From NCBI GenBank assembly GCA_017163975.1, contig JAFFSR010000300.1:451501-515500 (forward strand): a stretch of 64,000 bases of DNA. Direction: 5' to 3'. Source of the stretch: Anastatus disparis (Eukaryota; Arthropoda; Insecta; Hymenoptera; Eupelmidae). The notes under the pieces were generated by a model. That model saw only the letters and a program-made list of their open reading frames with translations. It was not told where the DNA came from and made no database searches. This document shows, in pieces, positions 1 through 11,520 of the stretch. The position numbers and the translations under genes were made by a program. Each line of letters starts with the position of its first letter. Positions within the stretch are counted from its first letter, which is position 1.

Positions 1-117
1 AGATTTAATAAAAACTTGATTCAAGCTTTGAAGATTTTCGACAAGTGAAAAGTTTGTCACTCGAGTGAAGCAAGGATGACAATCTCACAAATCAAAATGA
101 TAAATCAGATAAAAAAC

Positions 118-262
118 CATAACTGTGTGCAAAGTGAAGTGCTTTGCACACTAGTGCGCAAAGTAAAATTCTTTGCACGCACTCTTTAGACTGTGCCAGA
201 ATGGAGTACTTTGCATCCAAAAAACTAACAGGCAAAGACGAGTTTTTGCACACACAGTTAAG
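118..262. mobile_element. Small hairpin element (MITE-like)
   Basis: The ends AACTGTGTGCAAA and TTTGCACACACAGTT are inverted. Three further short inverted copies of the TTTGCAC/GTGCAAA word lie inside. There is no credible coding content. It looks like a non-autonomous hairpin element; no target duplication was identified. Confidence 0.5.
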
Positions 263-285
263 AAATAGTACATTTAGTAACATCT

Positions 286-372
286 ATGAAAAGGCCTTAT
301 TAACGAAACGAGAAGTTTATAGCCTAAGCCAAAGGCGAGGGCTGTAACGAGTTTCGTAAAAAAGTCTTTCCA
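286..372. mobile_element. Short MITE, same family as 45,669-45,759
   Basis: An imperfect palindrome beginning AAGGCCTTATTAACGAAACG and ending in CGTAAAAAAGTCTTTCC. The reverse complement of the 45.7-kb copy shares the blocks ACGAAACGAGAAGTTTA and TTCGTAAAAAAG, so these are two copies of one family about 90 bp long. The loop is GC-rich. This copy is the more decayed one. Confidence 0.5.
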
Positions 373-676
373 TACCAGTTACGAACTGTATTTTTTGCCA
401 TGAGAGCCATAAAAGAGCATCAAAGTTGAAATTTTCAGGTAGAATAGCGAAAAGTATACTTTTTAAAATTCAAAATTTATAAATCGGCAAAGAATATTAT
501 ATTTCAAGAACAGTATTTGTAATTCAACGGTCGTTTTTAAACTTATTGTTTCAATCGAAAAATGTTATAAAAAAAAGAGTTTATACATTGACGAAAATAA
601 TTATTCTGCGGATACTATTGTACTTCAGCGACCGCTACACTGCAACAAAGGATACACACATATACATATATATTTT
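373..676. other. AT-rich intergenic or intronic DNA
   Basis: No coding frame, repeat unit or RNA gene can be supported here. It ends in a short TA-rich tract that borders the next element. Confidence 0.5.
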
Positions 677-1243
677 TATGTCCTCGTAGACCGTATTCGC
701 ATCAGTATCTAAAGGGTATGCTCAATTGGTATTAGCATCGCATATGTCTCTCGCGTGCTGTTCGACCCTATACAACATTTATATGTCCTTCTGAGACATA
801 TTGAATATCAATATGTCTCAGCAGAAATCAATATGGCATCACCGATCCGATTATGTTTTGTTCAATATGTCAAAGAGCAATCATATTGAATGTAAGTTAG
901 TGAAAAAAATGTCTCGCGCTTCAACAGCAGCTATACTCATCACGAAATGTCAATCTGGAAAACAAAACAAAAAATCAATAGAACTAAAATTAAATTTAAA
1001 AAAAAAAGATTAATATTTTCAACTACTAAGTAATAGTTCCTCATACGGCCTACTTTGGACATAAAATCATCTATGTTCTTTGGCCATATATTCAGGTGAA
1101 ATCTAAATCTTAAACAATGTTTGCCACTTGAACAAAAGTATACCTCAGGCGCGCTTCGCGCGCCCCTAGCCACTTCAGCTCAAGCTACAAACATTATTCA
1201 AGATTCAGATTTCACCTGAATACGGTTAAAGGACATATATAGC
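677..1243. mobile_element. Non-autonomous element N1 with GCGCGC hairpin centre
   Basis: Left end TATGTCCTCGTAGACCGTAT; right end, inverted, TATGTCCTTTAACCGTATTC. The right half holds a palindrome at about 1,092-1,220 with the centre GCGCGCTTCGCGCGC. The reverse complement of 36,195-36,797 is homologous along its length, including the TAGGCCGTATGAG block and the same GC-rich centre. It is therefore a family with at least two copies in the window. Short frames crossing it are not convincing genes. Confidence 0.55.
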
Positions 1244-1384
1244 TAACATATATATGTATATAATAAAATTTGCAAAAGTAATAAATCAAGTTATTCTAAA
1301 TCTTATTTAAGAGATTTTTAGAGAAGGGAAGCAGATAAGATTTCAAATTCAACGGGATTCGAATGTATGAGTTATACCGAATCG

Positions 1385-2025
1385 ACACACCTCTGGATCA
1401 CGGATTTAGCTCAAATTTCGGGATAAGTTTTCAGATGATAAAATATGAAAAAAGCTAAAGTTATAGTCATAAATACTCAATATTTCCCTAGTTACAGGCA
1501 ATTAAAGAAAATCACTACAAAAGTTACTAGATTTTTAAACGTATATAGTTCTTTAGCATTGATAGCTACAAGCTTGAAACTTTTTTAAATTAAAGCTGAG
1601 CTCAAATCCTTTCGAAACAGTAGTTACTGCATATCAAAATATTATTTTTCCCCAAAATTAGAGCGTAATAAGGATTGGACCTAATTTCAGCTTTTATTAT
1701 TAATTAATGTTTTTAAAAGAAAAATCAGATCCAATGTTTATCATGCTCTAACTTTAGGAAAAAATAATATTTTGACATGCTATAACTACTAATTCGAAAG
1801 GATTTGAGCTCAGCTTTCATTTAAAAACAGTTTTAAGCTTGTAGCTATTAATGCTAAAGAACTATATGCGTTTAAAAATCTAGTAACTTTTGTAGTGATT
1901 TTCTTTAATTGCCTGTAACTAGGGAAATATTGAGTATTTATGACTATAACTTTAGCTTTTTCCATATTTTATCATCTGAAAACTTATCCCGAAGTTTGAG
2001 CAAAATCCGTGATCCGGAGATGTGA
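1385..2025. mobile_element. Foldback palindrome, about 640 bp
   Basis: Arms of about 300 bp (1,385-1,695 and 1,725-2,025) are inverted copies with scattered mismatches; CTGGATCACGGATTTAGCTC pairs with GAGCAAAATCCGTGATCCGG. No coding content. The 3' end of the LINE at 2,035 abuts it, so one may have inserted beside or into the other. Confidence 0.65.
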
Positions 2026-2081
2026 CACTCTCTTAGTAAGTAAAAATATAATTAAAACAAAGATACAATAATTAAAAGTAA

Positions 2082-4430
2082 TTAAAGTCTAGCTCGGAGT
2101 AGAGGCTCATTCTCAAGGGAAAGGTGGTGCGAGTATGTTGATGCCTTGAATAATGCCAATGATGAAGAATTTCTTAATGATGATGGTAGACCGTTCCATA
2201 GTTGCGATGACACAACCAGGAATGATCTTTGGTGATACTCGGTAGATGAAAAAGAAATGGTTAACGGTCTTACATCACCCCTCAGTGTCCTCACATGCCG
2301 GCTCCACAAATATATAGAATAAAGATATGAAGATGAGCATGACAAAAACATTTTGTATAAGGAGGTAGTATTGAAGTAGTTTCTTCTACCCAAAGTGGAT
2401 AACCAGCCTAGAGAGGACCTGTAAGCAAAGATGTGCTCGCGCCTACTTACACCATAGATGTAACGAATACCAGAGTTTACGACCCTTCGAAGCCTCAGAT
2501 CGAGTTCAGCGGAAAGGTCAATATAGACCAAACAGCAGTACTCAAGTAAAGGAAACAGCAAGGAACGGATAAGATGCTTACGTAGTGCAATGGTGGTACT
2601 TTTTCGAAAGAAATTTAATCTATAGAGCAATGAGTAGCTTTTGCTGCACACATGCGCAATTTGATCCTTCCAGTTCAACTTACTATCAAGCCATACACCA
2701 AGACTACGAACAGAAGATTCAAACTTAATAAGATCACCATTTATTGGCACACCAGTGATGTGTAATGAGGGCAGCATATTGACATAGAAATAAGATCCAA
2801 TAATAATAGCTTTTGTTTTGTTCACATTTAATTTTAGATGATTGTTTGTCGCCCAGTTAACAATACCAACAGCTTGATCACTCATGAGAGCAGTAGCAGA
2901 AGCTAACTTAGCAATTGGGAAGTGAATGTACACCTGAAGATCATAAGCATAGATAAGATGCTGCACATCGGCATGGAAGTCAGCAGCCACATCATTGATG
3001 TATATAGAAAACAACAGTGGACCAAGGACAGAGCCCTGAGGAACACCAGTATTTAATGTTACATAGTCAGATGCATTACCATCTGCATCAATAACAGCCT
3101 GCTGTCTCTCAGAGAGATAAGACGCAAACCATTGCACGACTGAATGCGAGATGTCAAGAGAAGACATTTTTCTGAGCAGAGAGACATGGCATACCGTATC
3201 AAATGCCTTGCTGAAATCAAATAACAACAGCAACGTCACGTAGCGTCTGTCCATATTGCGTCTAATGTCCTCAGTTAGTTTCAGTAGTGCGGTCTGGGTA
3301 CTATGTCCAGTTCGAAATCCAGTCTGATAAGGATCCAGTAGCTTTCGCGTAGACAAGTAATTGTAGAGTTGATCATAGACTAGACGTTCAAGAAGGTTGA
3401 TGATAAGCGGTGATGCTCGGAGGTAAACCACGGACGATGACTCTTGCTCTGTCGGACACGCCTAACAGGCACAAACCATGAGATAGCCTCATTAAGATGA
3501 GTGTAAAGACATTCAAGGCGAGCTAAAAGAGAAGAGTCACCGCTACACATAGCACAATTTAGCGATCGAAAATAATCGAGAAGAGCAGTTTCATCAACCG
3601 CTTTATAATCACGATAAGTAAAATTATTAAGTGTAGGCCTAGAGGGAGACGACTTCACAGTCGCAGCAATGAAGTCATGTCCGTCAATAAATGGTACATC
3701 AGTCTTCCAATAGTCAAGCAATAAGTCATTGGCATCGACAAGGCACAAGTCGAGCTACGTATCAGAGGAATAAGAATGATGCGTAGGTCCATATGGCACA
3801 GAAAAAAGTGCATTTCCCTTAAAAAGGCCCTTAAGGAACACAGAATCATCAGATTCAGAACATAAATTAGTGTTGAAATCTCCCAAAACTACCTTAGTAC
3901 TATAATTGTGAATATGAGTGATCAAATCGGGAATAAAGTCTGTGTTGGCCAAAAATGGAGCGTGAGGTGGTCTATAAACAACACCAACGAAAATGGGTGA
4001 AGCCAAGTCAGATGAGTTGACCTCACAGAAAAGATACTCAGGTAAACCAGGCTTACCACTCCAGCTTCCAGAGGATGAACAGAGACGCACAGAAGTGAGA
4101 GAGCAGGTGTACAAATAAAGCAACACCACCTCCCTGGTGTTACGATCCCGTCTATGAAGCACATACCCATCAAGAGCAATCAAAGAATCACAAACTATCT
4201 GGCCCAGTTTGGTCTCAGTGACAGCTATTACGTGGAAATAAGGGCGAGAAGCCAAAAAGAGTCTAATCATCTCAATGTGCGCTCTAATAGAGTTGGCATT
4301 GAAATGACAAACTCTGAGACCATCCTTAGTAGTGAAATGATCATGAATGACCGATGAAATAGTATTATTAGAAGGAAGAAGTGTGTTAGAGTGAGAAGGA
4401 AGAGAGAATGAGCTTACCCCAGTGTCAGAT
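2082..4430 (-). pseudogene. LINE ORF2: endonuclease plus reverse transcriptase, broken
   Basis: The protein would nick target DNA and copy the element's RNA there. Minus-strand frames run from about 4,430 down. The apurinic-type endonuclease shows the VTETKL, VVYRPPH and GDFN motifs in 3,755-4,360. A linker follows in 3,380-3,748. The RT spans 2,082-3,431 with KAFDTV, GVPQGSVLGPLLF and a palm motif that reads YAYD. The expected motif is YADD, so one catalytic aspartate is replaced by tyrosine. At least two frame changes (near 3,750 and 3,400) split the ORF. The end after the RT is complete, with a stop at 2,082. Confidence 0.85.
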
Positions 4431-4431
4431 G

Positions 4432-5668
4432 TTAAGTGGCTACATCGCTGCTGGCTGATATCAATGAGAGCTTCGCTAAAAAAGCATCCAGGTCGTCATC
4501 CGATGCAGTACGAATAGCTGTATCCTCCTTCTTCCTTCTGACGAAGATCTTACCATCACGTACAAATGTAAGGAAGTTGTACCTCTTATCTTTGGCCTTC
4601 CTGAGCACTCTCAACTTCAGTTGATGCAATGAGTGTGGCAGATATTCATTGATGTTGATCAAGGAAGGAGTAAGTGTTTCCACAGATATAATTCCTTGCA
4701 GAAGGTCATTCCTAATCTTAGAGGTGTGAAGGCTACCCATCTTAATCTTTGCTCCGATAACAGATCGCGCCAACGAGGCACTCTTCATAGTGACGAGCAA
4801 CGGCGTCGTAAGCAGTGGAGGATCACCTTGAGATATTGTTGCAGGAGGAGCAGTACTATCATCAGTTCTACGAGCTGTAGCAGGTCGCGACAAAGGTCGA
4901 ACCGAAACAATGTCATTGAAAACAAAACCAGAATTAAGAGAAGCCAATACAGCGAAGACACCGCTCTTCAGGTCATTAAATTCATTAGGAACCAAGCCTC
5001 CAAACACCAAGTCTGATGCACGCTCAAGAGGCTGCTGGCCAGCCGCCAAGACATCACATTGTTGCCGTAAAGATTTATTGAGCTTGTCCAATTCCTGTAG
5101 TTTAGCAGCCATAGGGTCAGATAATGCCTGATCAGGCACAACAGAGAGAGATTCATCCACCTTCGCCTTAAGCTCCCGATAATCTTGACAAACCTTGTCA
5201 AGTCTTGCCTCAGCTCCTCCACAACGTTCCTCACATGTCACAGCAATACCATCTACTCGTGTCTCCAAACTTGGAAATCTCCCATCCAGTGTTAATAGTT
5301 GAGTGCCATTATTGTTGATCTTGGTATCCATTGCATCCAGCTTATCTAATTTCTTTATCTTCTTTAATATAGAAGACAAAAGTTTATTTGTTTGTAGCGC
5401 CGGTAGTGTCGGAGTTGGAGTACGCGACACAGACAGATAAGCTGAGACATCACTCACAGAACCCACAGAACTGGAACGTGATCGATTGCAATCAGGATTT
5501 GCAGCTGCTATGCAAAAGTCACATACCTTTATTTATTCGTCGTTATCATCTCTGACTATGAGCAGTTTAGTACAAGAGCTGTGATAGGTCTTACAACAGC
5601 GATCACAGAGCTGAGGCTTAGATGCAGCACTAGAGTTTTTAAAACAGAGACCACATTGATTGGACATA
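4432..5668 (-). pseudogene. LINE ORF1 with PHD-type zinc finger, one internal stop
   Basis: Start ATG is at 5,668 on the minus strand. Residues 1 to about 45 hold CGLC, then CDRCCKTYHSSC, then CDFC. This fits the C-x2-C / C-x2-C-x4-H-x2-C / C-x2-C spacing of a PHD finger. An in-frame TAA lies between the sixth and seventh zinc ligands, near 5,530. The rest (4,432-5,466) has a coiled-coil-like central part and a basic C-terminal domain containing KIKMGSLHTSKIRNDLL. PHD fingers in ORF1 are documented for CR1-type elements, where the protein is thought to bind nucleic acid or chromatin. No esterase domain is visible. Confidence 0.75.
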
Positions 5669-5744
5669 GTGACCTTTAAGATTAGAAAACAGCTTAATTA
5701 AAACGAATCTTGAATTTTAAATTTGGTGCCAATTGTATATTTAA

Positions 5745-5935
5745 AAGTGGATAAGCAGCTTAATAAACGCACTCTGAGTTGCTTCTAAGTTTCAGTTGTT
5801 GTAAGTAGTAAAGCAGCTTAATAAATGCACTCCAAGTTGCTTCAAGTTTCAGTTGTTGTAAGTGGAAAAGCAGCTTAATAAATGCACTCTGAGTTGCTTC
5901 CAAGTTTCAGTTGTTGTAAGTGGAAAAGCAGCTTA
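5745..5935 (-). repeat. 58-bp tandem units in the LINE 5' leader
   Basis: Units start at 5,745, 5,803, 5,860 and 5,918, so the period is 57-58 bp. Each contains AAGCAGCTTAATAAATGCAC and AGTTTCAGTTGTTGTAAG. They lie directly upstream of ORF1 in the element's orientation, the place where promoter monomers sit in several LINE families. A promoter role is inference. Confidence 0.7.
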
Positions 5936-6004
5936 ATTTGTACGAAGTAAGATTCGTTTGACTGTGATAGAGAGAGCAGAAAATAATAGTGGAAAAGCGC
6001 CTTA

Positions 6005-6430
6005 ACTGGAGAAGTTACCATTAGATATCATATAGACGGGCAAAGATGCTAATATACAGGTCATCCAAGTGATGGAGCCGCCAGCACTAAGCAAATAAGA
6101 CTCCTCTTGTGGAATATGATTGCACCAAAAAAGATTGAGGTTATGTTGTAGACAATAGTTAAAACACGTTGCAATATAACTGCATACAATATATTGCACT
6201 ATTGTAATATATAGCAATTAAATCAAGTATGCAGCAAACTCCACGTTGTTACCACTAGATTTTATCCAAGAGAACAATGAAGTTAGTGTATATATTATCC
6301 AAGAGATGGCGCCATCAGCGTCAAATAAATATGATGCCTCTTGCAGTATATAATTGCGCCAAAAAGATTGAGGTTATGTTGCAGTTAAAAGATAAAAACT
6401 AATTGCAATGCAATTGTGCACAATATAATG
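6005..6430. repeat. Degenerate tandem duplication, about 235 bp
   Basis: Segments 6,010-6,160 and 6,245-6,390 align: both have GTTACCA-TAGAT, ATCCAAG-GATGG, and an ending with AAAGATTGAGGTTATGTTG. It may be part of the LINE's far 5' leader or an older repeat. No gene is seen. Confidence 0.45.
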
Positions 6431-6726
6431 CACTAACACAACACTCAATAACATAAGCAGGCCCACAGCAACTTTTTCAGGCAGCAGCAGAGTCCGCAGC
6501 AGCGTCAGAAATATGAGCAGGTTGATGTTGATAGACTGCACTTCCACAGTAAGAAATCGTTCGAAGTCCAAAATGCAATTGCAAAATGCAAATGAATAAG
6601 GCCAACACTCTCGGATTCCAAGTAGGACGATTCTTGCAAAAAATTCCACTCCGCAAAGTGAAAAAATGCTGTTTAAAACCAGTTTTAAGAGGAGCGAAAA
6701 AAAGTACGTATGGTGCTACTTACGGC

Positions 6727-6756
6727 AAGAGAGAGAGAGAGAGAGAGAGAGAAAGA
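6727..6756. repeat. (GA)n microsatellite
   Basis: A run of about 14 GA units, directly readable. Confidence 0.9.
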
Positions 6757-7514
6757 GTAAAGAAAGCCTGATACACTCCTGCACTTGAAAACAATGAAAA
6801 TTTAAAGAATTTTCAGTTGGAAAATCGTCATATTATATTAGTTCCGGTCCGAAATACCCAAGCAAATACGTTAAATCGTTTTCTACATGTTTCAAGCCAA
6901 ATGTTACGGCAAAGAACTTTCAAATCGAAATTGCTAGAAAAACGTTACAAAAGCTCGAAAATGGCAAAAAAATCGATTTTCCAATTTTTTTTTAATTTTT
7001 AAAGTTTCGTATCTCCGTTAATTTTTGGTCATTCTGAGCGTTAAAAAAAAGAAATTATATATGCTCTACAAGCTGAAGACATCACTGTTTGTAGAATTAA
7101 AAAATATGAAGATTTCGAATTTCTACAGCTGTTAGAAAACAGTTAAAAATGATAAAAACGGGCCTCTGCTTTTGAACTGCTAGCTGCAAAAACTATATAT
7201 TTTTCATTATAGGCACTGATTATTATTTTTGAAGACAGCAAAGAGATGAAGAAAATGCGAGGTCAATCATCAAAATCGTATTTAATTTGAAGATTTGGCA
7301 GGCGATTGAATTGGTGTAAAAAACAGCTAAACATTGCTAAATTTTAGGTCTTTGAACAAGCATAACAAATCTTAAAATTAGTCTAGAGGACTGAAATTTT
7401 GGCTATGTTTCTAACTTATGTAGCACTTTAATATATCCAAACAGCAGCAAAATCGGTGACCTACCTGCGCCCAGGTTTCTAAAAAAAAGTAGAAGGATGG
7501 CTTATATATATATA
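6757..7514. other. AT-rich DNA without a supported gene
   Basis: Homopolymer-rich sequence with only short accidental frames. The last 15 bases are a TA tract in which palindrome P1 sits. Confidence 0.45.
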
Positions 7515-8478
7515 TGGGACATTTCACATTAACTGGAAGAGCAAAAAAGTAAAAATCGCTGGAACTCTGAAAATATATTCTTATTGTTACCCAAAATATG
7601 TAAAAAAAATTTCAAGGATCTAAATTGAAAGTATCAAGAGCTATAAATTCTTAAAATTTAAAAATTTTTCCAAATTTTTGGAAAAGTCCCAACTTTATCA
7701 TTTTTTTTCTAAAAATCCTGATGTTTTAGAGAGAAATTCATAATAATATTTCTTGTTGTAAATCAAGAGGACAGTTAGCATGATTTTTCACAAAGCTGAA
7801 TTTTGAAGTTTTCTATTGGTTCTTATATGTATTACATGATAATTGAAATTACTCATTGTTCGCCACTTCATAAATTGCTTTTCGAGGGCTTATTTCCTTC
7901 CATTTCACATGAACTTTGAAATAAATTTTCGATCATGTAAGTCAGAACCATCAACAATTAGTTATGACAGTTTAAAATATATATTTATATTCAATAAATC
8001 ATACATGAAAATATATATTTTAAACTGTTATAACTTCTTGTTGATGACTCTGACTTACATGATCAAAAATTTATCTCAAAGTTCATGTAAAATGGAAGAA
8101 AATGAGCTCTCGAAAAGCAATTTCTGAAGTGGCGAACAATGAGTAATTTCAATTACTATGTAATACATATAAGAACCAATAAAAAACTTTAAAATTCAGG
8201 TTTGTCAAAAATCATGCTAACTCTCCTCTTCATTCACAACAAGAAATATTATTATGAATTTCTTTCGAAAACATCAGGATTTCCAGAAAAAAATGATAAA
8301 GTTGGGACTTTTTCAAAAATTTGGAAAAATTTTTAAATTTTAAGAATTTATAGCTCTTGATACTTTCAATTTAGATCCTTGAAATTTTTTTTACATATTT
8401 TGGGTAACAAACAGAATATATTCTCAGAGTTTCAGCGATTTTTATTTTATTGTTCTTTCAGTTGGTGTGAAATGTCCT
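7515..8478. mobile_element. Palindromic foldback P1, about 960 bp
   Basis: The whole segment is one inverted repeat centred near 8,000. It starts GGGACATTTCACATTAACTG and ends CAGTTGGTGTGAAATGTCC, flanked by TATATA on both sides. Arms are about 480 bp with few mismatches. The 94-residue frame crossing the centre is an effect of the palindrome. The GGGACATTTCA end recurs in the minisatellite at 10,869 and in the palindrome at 63,024. Confidence 0.75.
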
Positions 8479-8678
8479 ATATATATGTATATATTGTGAC
8501 GTTTTTACTCTCGAGTGAGGAAAAGACGTTTTTGCCTTCTGTTGCTGGACGCTTCAGGGATAGCTAGGATAAGATCAGCAGGAGGTGGAAAGGGTGGACG
8601 GTGGACAAGATGATGGAAAGTAACCGGGGAAAAGCTTATATAAAAGAAAAAAGGTTTTATTTTTAGTTTAGAATATAT

Positions 8679-9910
8679 GGATCAATCCACGTCAAACGGA
8701 TAATGGCTCTGTCCAAAATTGTAGATCACCAAAAAAAATCGTGTATGGTCTCAAAATTTTCGTCTTACACTCTACTTTCTTTTGCAATGTGGTGATTTTG
8801 AAATATCCAAAATGGCGGCCCTAATATGGCGACTCAAACCTAGAAATTTTGTAAAAAATTTTCGAAAATTGATTTTAATTGATTCAAATCTGATTCTACA
8901 TATTTTTCTATATCAGAAATCAATTCAGCGTTCAATTTTACATGGAACTATAGTATTGCACTCGAGGTAAAAAAATTTCACAATATCATCTGAAGATCAT
9001 ATCATGAGACAATAGTTATTTCTCGAATTAATCATTGATAAACATTGATTAGTAAGAAAATGAAGATACTAATAGGTAACTCGAGTCACTGAATCCAAAT
9101 CTCATATTCGCTTAACCCTACCAGTCTCCATCAAGATCATTTAAAGGTCAAATCGTGAATATCTTGTATTATTTGATAAGATTAAGACACCTATGAGTTT
9201 TACGTGATGCTGAATCCGAATTCGAGGCCCGTTGGAGTTTCAAACGACGTAATTACAGAAAAATTCGTTTCAAACTGTGGTTTCTTGACGAACAAAAATT
9301 TTCTGTTAGTCAATATTTAATTAATTTTTACGTAATTACGTCGTTTGACACTCCAACAGACCCCGGATGCGGATTCAGCGACACGTAAAACTTGAAGGTG
9401 TCCTAATCTTATCAAATAATAAAAGGTATTCGCGATTTGAACTTCAGATTACCTTGATGGAGATCTTGTAGGGTTAAGCGGACATCAGATTTGGATTCAG
9501 TGACTCAAGTTATCTATTAGTATTTCCATTTCCTCCCCAATCAACATTGATCAATGAGTAATTCGAGAAATAACTATTATTTCCCGATATGACCTTCCGA
9601 TGACATTGTAAATTTTTTTTACCTCGAGTGCAATACTATATTCCTATGTAAAATGTAATGCTGAATTGATTTCTGATATAAAAAAAATACGTATAATCAG
9701 ATTTGAATGAACTACAAACAATTTTCGAAAATTTTTTATGAAATCTCTATGTTTGAGCTCCCATATTGGAGCCACCATTTTGGATTTTTTTAAATCGCCA
9801 CATTGCAAAAGAAAGTAGAGTGTAAGACGAAAATTTTGAGCCCATACACGATTTTTTTGGTGATCTACAATTTTGGACAGAGCCATTATCCGTTTGACGT
9901 GGATTGACCC
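8679..9910. mobile_element. Palindromic foldback P2, about 1.23 kb
   Basis: Ends GGATCAATCCACGTCAAACG and CGTTTGACGTGGATTGACC, centred near 9,295. Arms of about 610 bp are roughly 90% identical by eye. Flanks are TA-rich on both sides. No coding content is convincing. Confidence 0.75.
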
Positions 9911-9954
9911 ATATATATATATATATATATAAAACTTCAGGGTATTATTTTTAT

Positions 9955-10731
9955 AAGGTAATCTGAAGTTCAAATCGCGAATACCTTTTATTATTTGATA
10001 AGATTAGGACACCTTCAAGTTTTACGTGTCGCTGAATCCGCATCCGGGGTCTGTTGGAGTGTCAAACGACGTAATTACGTAAAAATTAATTAAATATTGA
10101 CTAACAGAAAATTTTTGTTCGTCAAGAAACCACAGTTTGAAACGAATTTTTCTGTAATTACGTCGTTTGAAACTCCAACGGGCCTCGAATTCGGATTCAG
10201 CATCACGTAAAACTCATAGGTGTCTTAATCTTATCAAATAATACAAGATATTCACGATTTGACCTTTAAATGATCTTGATGGAGACTGGTAGGGTTAAGC
10301 GAATATGAGATTTGGATTCAGTGACTCGAGTTACCTATTAGTATCTTCATTTTCTTACTAATCAATGTTTATCAATGATTAATTCGAGAAATAACTATTG
10401 TCTCATGATATGACCTTCCGATGACATTGTAAATTTTTTTTACCTCGAGTGCAATACTATATTCCTATGTAAAATGTAATGCTGAATTGATTTCTGATAT
10501 AAAAAAAATACGTATAATCAGATTTGAATGAACTACAAACAATTTTCGAAAATTTTTTATGAAATCTCTATGTTTGAGCTCCCATATTGGAGCCACCATT
10601 TTGGATTTTTTTAAATCGCCACATTGCAAAAGAAAGTAGAGTGTAAGACGAAAATTTTGAGCCCATACACGATTTTTTTGGTGATCTACAATTTTGGACA
10701 GAGCCATTATCCGTTTGACGTGGATTGACCC
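9955..10731. mobile_element. Partial, mosaic second copy of P2
   Basis: From 9,955 to about 10,410 this is the inverse of about 9,000-9,455, including left-arm-specific bases. From 10,410 to 10,731 it is a near-identical direct copy of 9,590-9,910. Both P2 copies are followed by a TA tract and then AACTTCAGGGTATTATTTTT. The switch point lies in ATGATATGA at 10,405-10,413. Confidence 0.7.
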
Positions 10732-10818
10732 ATATATATATATATATATATAAAACTTCAGGGTATTATTTTTGAAAGAAATTTTAAATGTACCGGGATA
10801 AAGGATATTTTAATAAAA

Positions 10819-10821
10819 AAA

Positions 10822-10871
<50 letters not shown>

Positions 10872-11139
10872 GACATTTCATGTCAGCTCGCGAATACTTA
10901 TAAGCACAGGTTTTTCTATCCATATATAGAATATTTCATGACAACTCGCACAAACCTATCCGACTACCCTTAGGCTTATATATATGCAATATTTTATGAC
11001 AACTCGCATGCACCTATTCGCACACCCTTAACTTATACATGTATGGGACATTACATGTCATTTCGCATGCATGTCGACACACGTTCATATACATGCAACT
11101 TTTAATGGCGACTCGCACGCATGCAAACACAGATTTATA

Positions 11140-11186
<47 letters not shown>
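10819..11186. repeat. (TA)n tracts enclosing a 58-bp minisatellite
   Basis: A TA tract at 10,819-10,868 is followed by about five diverged units with phases at 10,882, 10,940, 10,998, 11,057 and 11,107, a period of 58-59 bp and shorter in the last. Each unit has a version of GACATTTCATG-CAACTCGCA. A second TA tract runs 11,143-11,186. Weak related units appear near 14,340-14,420 and 15,140-15,330. Confidence 0.7.
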
Positions 11187-11187
<1 letters not shown>

Positions 11188-11520
11188 TAAGGAAATGGGC
11201 TACCACTTTTGATGTCCTCTTGTAATCCTTTTCTACATCCTCTACCCAGCCTCTTCTACATCCTCTTCTCATCCTCTTTTCACTTTCTTCTATATTCTTA
11301 GTAATTTCCCGTTTTTTTAACGTTATTTCGATTTTTATTCTCTTTTACATCCTCTTTCCATCCTCTTCCCATCCTGCTCTCATCATCATCTTCATCCTCT
11401 TCCCATCCTCTCTCAATCCTCATTTGCATCTTCGGACATCCTTGAAAATCCTCAATAATCTTCGAATCCTCAATAACATCTCTATACTTTCCACACCACC
11501 TAGTTACCATAATTAAAAAT
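11187..11520. repeat. Pyrimidine-rich CATCCTCTTC tract
   Basis: Repeated TCCTCTTC and CATCCTC words give a strongly strand-asymmetric low-complexity region. The 70-residue acidic minus-strand frame here is a by-product of the repeat. Confidence 0.6.

Larger units (their letters stand above)
2035..6000 (-). mobile_element. CR1-like non-LTR retrotransposon, inactive
   Basis: Reading the minus strand gives a 5' leader of 58-bp tandem units, ORF1 with a PHD-type zinc finger, ORF2 with endonuclease then reverse transcriptase, and a short AT-rich 3' tail. That order and the PHD finger in ORF1 are known from CR1-like LINEs. Stops, frameshifts and a mutated RT active site show that it is dead. The length of about 3.9 kb is near full size for such an element. 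No target-site duplication could be fixed. Confidence 0.8.

Noticed and set aside
9644..10707. 109- and 80-residue minus-strand frames with identical ends
   Set aside because: They lie wholly in the duplicated palindrome arm of P2 and have no domain; the identity reflects the DNA duplication.
11298..11510. Acidic 70-residue minus-strand protein
   Set aside because: Low-complexity by-product of a CATCCTCTTC tract; no conserved features.
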